Assembly: GCA_018435665.1 (NCBI GenBank) | Contig: JAHDND010000092.1 | Coordinates: forward strand, 1 to 49,636 | Length of the DNA: 49,636 nucleotides | Reading direction: 5' to 3' | Source: Candidatus Thiosymbion sp. | GTDB taxonomy: Bacteria; Pseudomonadota; Gammaproteobacteria; Chromatiales; Chromatiaceae | Shown: positions 44,064-49,636 of the stretch, piece by piece | Numbering within the stretch: the stretch's first letter is position 1 | Layout of the letters: each line of letters begins with the position of its first letter | Program-made: the position numbers and the translations under genes | Notes under the pieces: model-generated | Database searches by the model: none | What the model was told of the DNA's origin: nothing | The model's input: only the letters and a program-made list of their open reading frames with translations

Positions 44064-45643
44064 GCGCCTTTCCTCCGCGGCTTCGACGGACCAAAGAGGG
44101 CGGTGAAGAGGGCCTGGTGCCCCTCACTGTCGAAGGTAGCGAAGATCTGCGCGAATTCCTCCCGCGCCCGGTGCTGATGTTCCAGCAGGTGTCCGACCAG
44201 GACCCCCATCGTCAGCAGAGTATCGGTACTGGCGTGGCTCTCTTCCCGCATCCGCTGGGCCATGTCACGTAGGTGATCGGCCTGAACCGCCAGGTCCTGG
44301 AAATTACCCAGATTGTCGAGCAGGACCTTCATCAGCTTCACCAGTTGGCGTACCTCCTGCTTCGGGTAGAGGCTATCGAAAAATTCTATGAGGTAACGCA
44401 GCTTCTTGCAGCTCTTGCGAAGTTCGTGCATGTCCTCCGGCGGTGAGTCCGGGGTGATCGCCCGTCCCTCCTTGCGCACGCGTTTGTACATGGTCCAGAT
44501 GCGTTCATCCGCCACGGCCTTGACCGGTCGCATGGCATTGGGGACGACCGACTGCTCGGGTACCGGGGCCTCGAGGAAGGCGCGCCAGTCGCGCAACAGG
44601 TCGCGAAAGCGCTTGGAGTCCAGATGCGCCACCAGAGCCTTCTGCTCGGCGCCGTAATGGGCGTGGATGAAGTCCCGCAAGGGCTCCAGGTGAGGCCTTA
44701 GCGTCTCAGGCAGGCTCGCCTGATAGGCATTGAAGTCGAGGAGATAGACATCGAGGTCCCTGACCGGACCGGTGAACTCGCCCATCCAACCGAAGGACTC
44801 CTTGTACTGCTCGACCAGGTCGGCGGCAAAGACGTCCTTGATCTGGGTCAGGGCGGAGCGGGTCCGGCGCACGGCCACCCGCAGGTCATGGAGAAACTCC
44901 GAGTCTTGGTTCGCCCGTGTCCCCGGAATGTTGACCTCTATGGTGTTGAGCAGGTGCAGCAGGATCTCTTTGGCCGTGGCGTCGGCGCGGCGTTGGGGAT
45001 CGAGACGGAAATCGAGTTGGGAACTGTAGTCCAGGGGGCGGCGCCCAGCGGCCGCCAGGGCCTCCTGCAAGAGTTCGGCGCGGGCCAGTGACAGATTCAG
45101 GCCCTCCTGAAGGAGCCGGGCCGTTGCCTGTAACTCGTCATCATAGCCCTTGACGCCATGCAACCGCAGGAGGACGGAAACGGGTCCCTGGCGCTCACGC
45201 CCTTTGTCCACATAGCGGTTTTGCTCCACTTCCAGACGGGCGACCGTCTTGCCGTCCTCGTTGAGAAGGCGCCAACTGATCAGGCGGGTATGCACGTCCA
45301 GCAAGGGGAGGAGACGACGGATACCCACCAGGCTTGCCAGGCGGTCGATCTCCGGGATTTGCGGAAGATCGGCGGCAAAACCGGGATTGCGGTCGGTATT
45401 CCACGCCAGTTTCGGAGCCTCGCCATGGAGGTCACGCCAAATCAGCTCCCGTTGGGAGCCGTCGCTGAGCTCTTCCAATACGGTGCCGGCCTGGTACAGA
45501 CTCCAATCGAAGGTGTCGTAAAAGCGGCGGATCAATTCATGGGGCTCATCCTCGGTCACGCTATAGCGCCCCTCAAAGGCATCCTTGATGCCCTGCAGGT
45601 CGGTTCCATCGGGAACCAGATAGGCCTGAGCAAATTCGTTCAT
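44060..45643 (-). CDS. CHAD domain protein with CYTH-like N-terminal region
   Basis: The 527-residue protein carries a CHAD domain over about residues 230-500, with the conserved basic helices HDLRVAVRRTRSAL and MHELRKSCKKLRYLIEFF; CHAD domains bind inorganic polyphosphate. The N-terminal about 200 residues resemble a degenerate CYTH domain (RRFYDTFDWSLYQAGTVLEE, then alternating strands), without the usual ExExK start. CHAD proteins are known to locate to polyphosphate granules. The gene is first in an operon with a ParA-like ATPase; its stop overlaps that start (ATGA). No polyphosphate kinase gene is in the window. Confidence 0.92.
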   Translation of the reverse strand: MNEFAQAYLVPDGTDLQGIKDAFEGRYSVTEDEPHELIRRFYDTFDWSLYQAGTVLEELSDGSQRELIWRDLHGEAPKLAWNTDRNPGFAADLPQIPEIDRLASLVGIRRLLPLLDVHTRLISWRLLNEDGKTVARLEVEQNRYVDKGRERQGPVSVLLRLHGVKGYDDELQATARLLQEGLNLSLARAELLQEALAAAGRRPLDYSSQLDFRLDPQRRADATAKEILLHLLNTIEVNIPGTRANQDSEFLHDLRVAVRRTRSALTQIKDVFAADLVEQYKESFGWMGEFTGPVRDLDVYLLDFNAYQASLPETLRPHLEPLRDFIHAHYGAEQKALVAHLDSKRFRDLLRDWRAFLEAPVPEQSVVPNAMRPVKAVADERIWTMYKRVRKEGRAITPDSPPEDMHELRKSCKKLRYLIEFFDSLYPKQEVRQLVKLMKVLLDNLGNFQDLAVQADHLRDMAQRMREESHASTDTLLTMGVLVGHLLEHQHRAREEFAQIFATFDSEGHQALFTALFGPSKPRRKGA

Positions 45644-45853
45644 TGATGGATGTATCGTCCTCTTAGGTTGCTATGATGATTGGCTGTGGCGGCCACACAG
45701 GCCTAGTGCGGCAGGCATGACTGGGCCGCCTGCCACCTTCCACCCCCAGAAAAACGGCTTTTCGGGAGCAGGGAGGCTTCATGATGTTGATTTTCAACCA
45801 GACCGATGTTACGCGACTTTTGCCCTGGCGACCAGAAAATCCCCCATAACCCC

Positions 45854-46792
45854 ATGTTCCCCAAACCCCGCAAACGCTTCGGACAGAACTTTCTCCAGGA
45901 CCCGGCAATCATCAACCAGATCCTCGCCGCCATCGCTCCCCAGGCCGGAGACCGACTGGTGGAGATTGGTCCCGGCCGTGGGGCCATCACCCAGGCCCTG
46001 TTACGCCAGGCGGGACAACTGGATGTGGTCGAACTGGATCGGGACCTGATCGAACCCCTGCGGCGGGCCTGTCAGGGTTTGGGACAACTGACCATTCACC
46101 AGGCCGATGCCCTTACCTTTGAGCTTTGTTCACTTGCAGGTCCCAATGGTCATGGGGGAGCGGGCCACGCCCCTGAAAATGAAAACCTTTGCCATTACCT
46201 TCACCCTAACTGTCATGGGGCGGCGCGCCACCCCCCTGATAATGAAAGACTCTCCCGTGACTTTCACGCTAAGGGAAAAGTACGAGTCGTCGGAAACTTA
46301 CCCTACAACATCTCCACCCCCCTCCTTTTCCGTTTTCTGGACCAAAAGGCCTGTATTCAAGATCTGCACTTGATGCTGCAAAAGGAGGTGGTGGAGCGTA
46401 TCGTGGCCCCACCAGGATCCAGGACTTATGGCCGTCTTTCGGTGATGGTCCAGACCTGGTGCCAGGTCCAGGCCCTGTTTGATATTCCATCCCAGGCCTT
46501 CTTTCCCGCGCCCAAGGTCCAATCCGCCTTTCTGCGCTTGCTGCCCTTGGATCCTGCGCCCCTGGCGCCGCGGAATCGCCGCCACCATGCCCAGCTTGTG
46601 GCCCTTGCCTTCTCTCAGCGCCGAAAGACCTTACGTAATAGCCTGAAAGGCCTTGTCAGACCGGCGGACTTTGCCCGATTGAACCTTGATCCGGGTCAAC
46701 GAGCCGAGGAATTACCCGTCTCAGCCTTTGTCGAGTTGGCTGATATGACTTGTAATACCTCATCTGACTTCCATCTAAATAGCGAAGATTAG
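45854..46792 (+). CDS. rsmA: 16S rRNA dimethyladenosine transferase with an unusual insertion
   Basis: RsmA (KsgA) dimethylates A1518 and A1519 of 16S rRNA. The 312-residue product has KRFGQNFLQD, the SAM motif VEIGPGRGAIT and the catalytic NLPYNIS, then AFFPAPKVQSAFLRL near the C-terminus. Between ADALTFEL and GKVRVVGNLPYN, where family members have only a few residues, an insertion of about 40 residues is coded largely by two 63-bp repeats. The ATG at 45854 fits the family; an in-frame ATG at 45806 is also open. It lies just before lon. Confidence 0.95.
   Translation: MFPKPRKRFGQNFLQDPAIINQILAAIAPQAGDRLVEIGPGRGAITQALLRQAGQLDVVELDRDLIEPLRRACQGLGQLTIHQADALTFELCSLAGPNGHGGAGHAPENENLCHYLHPNCHGAARHPPDNERLSRDFHAKGKVRVVGNLPYNISTPLLFRFLDQKACIQDLHLMLQKEVVERIVAPPGSRTYGRLSVMVQTWCQVQALFDIPSQAFFPAPKVQSAFLRLLPLDPAPLAPRNRRHHAQLVALAFSQRRKTLRNSLKGLVRPADFARLNLDPGQRAEELPVSAFVELADMTCNTSSDFHLNSED
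46149..46274 (+). repeat. Two 63-bp tandem repeats inside rsmA
   Basis: GTCATGGGGGAGCGGGCCAC (from 46149) recurs as GTCATGGGGCGGCGCGCCAC (from 46212), and both units go on with CCTGA-AATGAAA and a CTTTCAC-like end (CCTTCAC, CTTTCAC). The unit length is divisible by three, so the RsmA frame stays open. In the +2 frame the units also read as a repeated peptide (VMGERATPLKMK, VMGRRATPLIMK). Confidence 0.85.
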
Positions 46793-46815
46793 CGAATCCC
46801 CGCAGACGAAGTACC

Positions 46816-49266
46816 ATGAATGACGATGATGATCAGCCGGATACCATTCACCCTGAAGCAACAGCAGACAAGGAGGTTACCGATCAACCACGAGAGGAAA
46901 TAGTGGTCGAGCCTGCCATGCCCGCCCGTGTCAAGGACGTGCTGCCCGGAATCATACATCTGCTGCCCGTGGCGGCGCGGCCATTCTTTCCCGGTCAGGC
47001 GGTACCCCTGCTGATGTCGTCCAAGCACTGGGCCAAGACTATCCGGGCCGTGGTTGAATCGGACAACAAAATCCTGGGCGTCGTGCTCGTGACTGGAGAT
47101 ACCGCCGAGGATTCCCAACCGGAACACTTCTATAGCATCGGGACTGCCTGTCGGGTCCATCGCGTTCATGAACAGGAGGGCTACCTACAGGTCCTTGTGG
47201 AATGCCTGCATCGCTTTCGCATCGAGAACTGGGTTGCACGGCGAGCACCCTTTTCCGCTCGAGTCGAGTATCTACCTGAACCCAGTCGCGAACCCGATGC
47301 CGAGGTCAAGGCCTATGCCATGGCCGTCATCAATACCATTAAGGAACTGCTACCTCTCAACCCCCTTTACGTGGAGGAACTGCGCGTCTTCCTCGATCGC
47401 TTTGGGCCGGATGATCCCTCGCACCTGTCCGACTTCGCCGCCAGTCTGACGACTTCCAGCAAGGAACAACTCCAGGAGGTCCTTGAGGGAGTCGACCTGC
47501 TGAAGCGAATGGAAAAGGTCCTGATACTGCTGAATAACGAACTGGAATTGGCCCGTGCTCAGCAAAAGATCAGGCAGTCCGTCGAGGAACGCATGCATAA
47601 ACAGCAGCGTGACTTTTTTCTCAAGGAACAACTCAAAGTTATTCAGAAGGAACTGGGACTGGCCAAGGACGACCGCACGGCGGAACTCGATAAATTCAAA
47701 GGGCGACTCAAGGGCTTAACCCTCACCTCGGAGGCACAGAAACGGGTCGATGAAGAATTGGAAAAGATGGCCATCCTGGAGACCGGTTCTCCTGAATACT
47801 CTGTTACCCGCAATTATCTGGACTGGATTACGCTTTTGCCCTGGGGAAAATATTCTCAGGACAAACTGGATCTAAAACGGGCGCGGCGTTTTCTGGAGCG
47901 TGATCACTATGGGCTGGCTGACGTCAAGACCCGCATCCAGGAATTTTTAGCGGTAGGAATTCACAAGGGCGAGATCGCCGGCTCTATCATCCTGCTGGTG
48001 GGTCCCCCGGGTGTGGGTAAGACCTCGATAGGCCACTCCATCGCCGATGCCCTGGGACGGCGCTTCTACCGTTTTTCGGTTGGAGGCATTCGGGATGAGG
48101 CCGAAATCAAGGGACATCGTCGGACCTACATTGGTGCCATGCCCGGTAAGTTTCTTCAGGCGGTCAAGGATACGGGTACCGCCAATCCAGTCATCATGCT
48201 GGATGAGATCGACAAGATCGGTTCCTCCTATCACGGAGATCCTGCCTCCGCCCTGCTCGAAGTCCTGGACCCCGAGCAAAATGTCGATTTCCTGGACCAT
48301 TACCTCGACTTGCGCTTTGACCTATCCAAGATCCTCTTCGTCTGTACCGCCAACCAGGTGGACAGCATCCCCGGCCCGCTTTTGGATCGCATGGAAGTCA
48401 TCCCCTTGTCGGGCTACATCCTGGAAGAAAAACTCAATATCGCCAGGAAGTACCTGTTGCCCCGCCAGATCGATAAGGCCGGCCTACCGAAACGTGGCGT
48501 CCGCCTGGACACGGCGACCCTGCGAGCGGTCATCAGCGCCTACGCTCGGGATGCCGGCGTCCGCCGATTGGATAAACAACTGGGCAAAATCGTCCGGAAA
48601 TCCGCAGTACTGATGCTGGAAGGGCAGGATCCACCCATTCAGGTGAAAGAGGATCAACTCAAGGAGTTCCTCGGCAGCCCCCTGTTTCGCGATGATCGCA
48701 AACTCGATGGCCCAGGGGTGGTAACCGGGTTGGCGTGGACCGCGATGGGCGGCGCCACGCTGGCCATCGAGGCGGTGCGCACCCACGGCTTCACGCGCGG
48801 CTTTAAACTCACGGGGCAGTTGGGCGATGTCATGAAGGAATCAGCGGAGATCGCCTATGGCTATGTCGTCAGTCACGCCGAAGCGTTTGGCATCGACCCC
48901 ACCTATTTCGAAAAATCCTTTATTCACGTCCATGTTCCGGCTGGCGCCACCCCTAAGGATGGTCCATCCGCAGGTATCACCCTCGCCAGTGCCCTCATTT
49001 CCCTCGCCAGGAAGCAACCCGTACGCCGTCTAGCCATGACAGGGGAGTTGACACTTACTGGTGCGGTCTTCCCTGTCGGTGGCATCCGGGAAAAACTCAT
49101 TGCGGCCCGAAGGTCCGGGATCAAGGAAATCATCCTACCCGCGGACAATCAGGGGGAATTCGAGGAAGTACCTGAACACGTCCGACAGGGGCTGATCATA
49201 CACTTCGCAACGCGTTTTGAAGATGTCATGCCACTCCTGTTCAAGGAGAAGTCGCTCAAGCGTTAA
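46816..49266 (+). CDS. lon: ATP-dependent protease Lon
   Basis: Lon degrades misfolded and regulatory proteins. The 816-residue product has an N-terminal LON domain (PGIIHLLPVAARPFFPGQAV), a coiled helical region, an AAA+ module (Walker A GPPGVGKTS at 396-404, Walker B IMLDEIDKIG) and a C-terminal serine-lysine protease domain with Ser718 in PKDGPSAG and Lys760 in GGIREKLI. The N-terminus has about 40 extra acidic residues before the LON domain. The gap after it to 49500 shows no gene. The ATG is taken where the coding pattern starts, 24 bases after rsmA. Confidence 0.97.
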   Translation: MNDDDDQPDTIHPEATADKEVTDQPREEIVVEPAMPARVKDVLPGIIHLLPVAARPFFPGQAVPLLMSSKHWAKTIRAVVESDNKILGVVLVTGDTAEDSQPEHFYSIGTACRVHRVHEQEGYLQVLVECLHRFRIENWVARRAPFSARVEYLPEPSREPDAEVKAYAMAVINTIKELLPLNPLYVEELRVFLDRFGPDDPSHLSDFAASLTTSSKEQLQEVLEGVDLLKRMEKVLILLNNELELARAQQKIRQSVEERMHKQQRDFFLKEQLKVIQKELGLAKDDRTAELDKFKGRLKGLTLTSEAQKRVDEELEKMAILETGSPEYSVTRNYLDWITLLPWGKYSQDKLDLKRARRFLERDHYGLADVKTRIQEFLAVGIHKGEIAGSIILLVGPPGVGKTSIGHSIADALGRRFYRFSVGGIRDEAEIKGHRRTYIGAMPGKFLQAVKDTGTANPVIMLDEIDKIGSSYHGDPASALLEVLDPEQNVDFLDHYLDLRFDLSKILFVCTANQVDSIPGPLLDRMEVIPLSGYILEEKLNIARKYLLPRQIDKAGLPKRGVRLDTATLRAVISAYARDAGVRRLDKQLGKIVRKSAVLMLEGQDPPIQVKEDQLKEFLGSPLFRDDRKLDGPGVVTGLAWTAMGGATLAIEAVRTHGFTRGFKLTGQLGDVMKESAEIAYGYVVSHAEAFGIDPTYFEKSFIHVHVPAGATPKDGPSAGITLASALISLARKQPVRRLAMTGELTLTGAVFPVGGIREKLIAARRSGIKEIILPADNQGEFEEVPEHVRQGLIIHFATRFEDVMPLLFKEKSLKR

Positions 49267-49500
49267 CCTGAAGGTCACCGCAGAGTCTTTCATTTCAGGT
49301 GGATAACGCGCCCCTCGAGAAAGCGCCTACTAATAGCGCCTCGACAACGCGATCAAACGCGTTTACTCTCCGGGAACTGCCAAACAGCGCACCCTCAAGG
49401 CCCATACCACAATTGCAGCGAAACGGTGAGCTTACAACAGCGCTCAGATGGCGCATGGGAGAGCCCTTGCGATGATCAAATTCAAATGCGGTAGCCAATA

Positions 49501-49532
49501 AAAAAACCCCGTCACGGGTAGTGACGGGGTTT
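49501..49532 (-). terminator. Intrinsic terminator of the rRNA operon
   Basis: AAACCCCGTCAC (49504-49515) pairs perfectly with GTGACGGGGTTT (49521-49532) over a five-base loop. On the minus strand the stem is followed by seven T (49506-49500). It lies just after the 5S 3' end and fits termination of a minus-strand rRNA operon. Confidence 0.92.
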
Positions 49533-49541
49533 AGGAAGAGG

Positions 49542-49636
49542 CCCTGGCAGTGACCTACTTTCACATGGGGAGGCCCCACACTATCATCGGCGATACACCG
49601 TTTCACTGCTGAGTTCGGGATGGGATCAGGTGGTTC
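49542..49636 (-). rRNA. rrf: 5S ribosomal RNA, 3' part, running off the edge
   Basis: The minus strand reads GAACCACCTGATCCCATCCC, then GAACTCAGCAGTGAAACGG, GTGTGGGG, CCCCATGTGA and GTAGG to CTGCCAGG, the 3' two thirds of a 5S rRNA. The 5' end and the rest of the operon (23S, 16S) would lie beyond the right edge. The exact 3' end is placed within one or two bases. Confidence 0.95.

Noticed and set aside
49295..49606. Minus-strand 103-codon frame between lon and the 5S gene
   Set aside because: It runs through the rRNA terminator and 5S gene; it is not a plausible protein gene.

Overview
The window looks like one contig from a high-GC purple sulfur gammaproteobacterium (Chromatiales, probably Chromatiaceae). 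The evidence is a bacteriochlorophyll gene cluster of proteobacterial type (bchF-bchN-bchB-bchH on the minus strand; bchG-bch2-bchP-orf-ppsR diverging on the plus strand) next to a gammaproteobacterial housekeeping order (aroA-cmk, rpsA-ihfB). Both ends fall in sequences that are normally repeated in genomes. The left edge holds the last 39 codons and terminal end of what looks like an insertion sequence, which cuts bchH. The right edge lies inside a 5S rRNA gene. The limits may therefore be assembly breaks at repeats.

Layout. 1-11321: photosynthesis genes, with two mirror-image PpsR/CrtJ-type operators between bchF and bchG, and ppsR itself at the end of the bchG operon. 11359-13999: an MBOAT O-acyltransferase and its SGNH/AlgX-like partner. 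14320-22283: aroA, cmk, a large hybrid histidine kinase, rpsA, ihfB and a DUF2062 membrane protein, all on the minus strand. 22697-25270: a dihydrolipoamide dehydrogenase-like flavoprotein and an HSL-type esterase. 25272-26007: a small hypothetical protein and a DUF433 antitoxin with a truncated toxin. 26001-30843: an AttEFGH-like ABC export module. 30844-31367: decayed sequence. 31368-32489: an octaheme HAO-family cytochrome with an FNR/DNR-type box upstream. 32913-37054: lipA and lutABC. 37163-41398: a glycosyltransferase, a CDP-alcohol phosphatidyltransferase, purM-purN and a small protein. 41447-43284: a DUF6489 protein, an orphan protein and a metallophosphoesterase. 43302-45643: a translationally coupled CHAD-ParA pair. 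45854-49266: rsmA and lon. 49501-49636: rRNA terminator and partial 5S gene.

How the parts connect. BchN and BchB are two of the three subunits of dark protochlorophyllide reductase; BchL is not in the window. BchH begins and BchF continues the path to bacteriochlorophyllide, BchG attaches the isoprenoid tail and BchP reduces it. PpsR would repress the divergent promoters. This PpsR has no cysteine, so the disulfide redox switch described for the Rhodobacter proteins cannot operate in it.

A family of imperfect palindromic, MITE-like repeats (about 150 bp, 4 well-preserved or recognisable long copies plus shortened ones) is scattered between genes. The candidates most worth following as undescribed biology are the CHAD-ParA operon (possible positioning of polyphosphate granules), the C-terminally short octaheme cytochrome, the cysteine-free PpsR, the repeat family, a terminator/antiterminator-like leader before rpsA, and an in-frame tandem-repeat insertion in rsmA.
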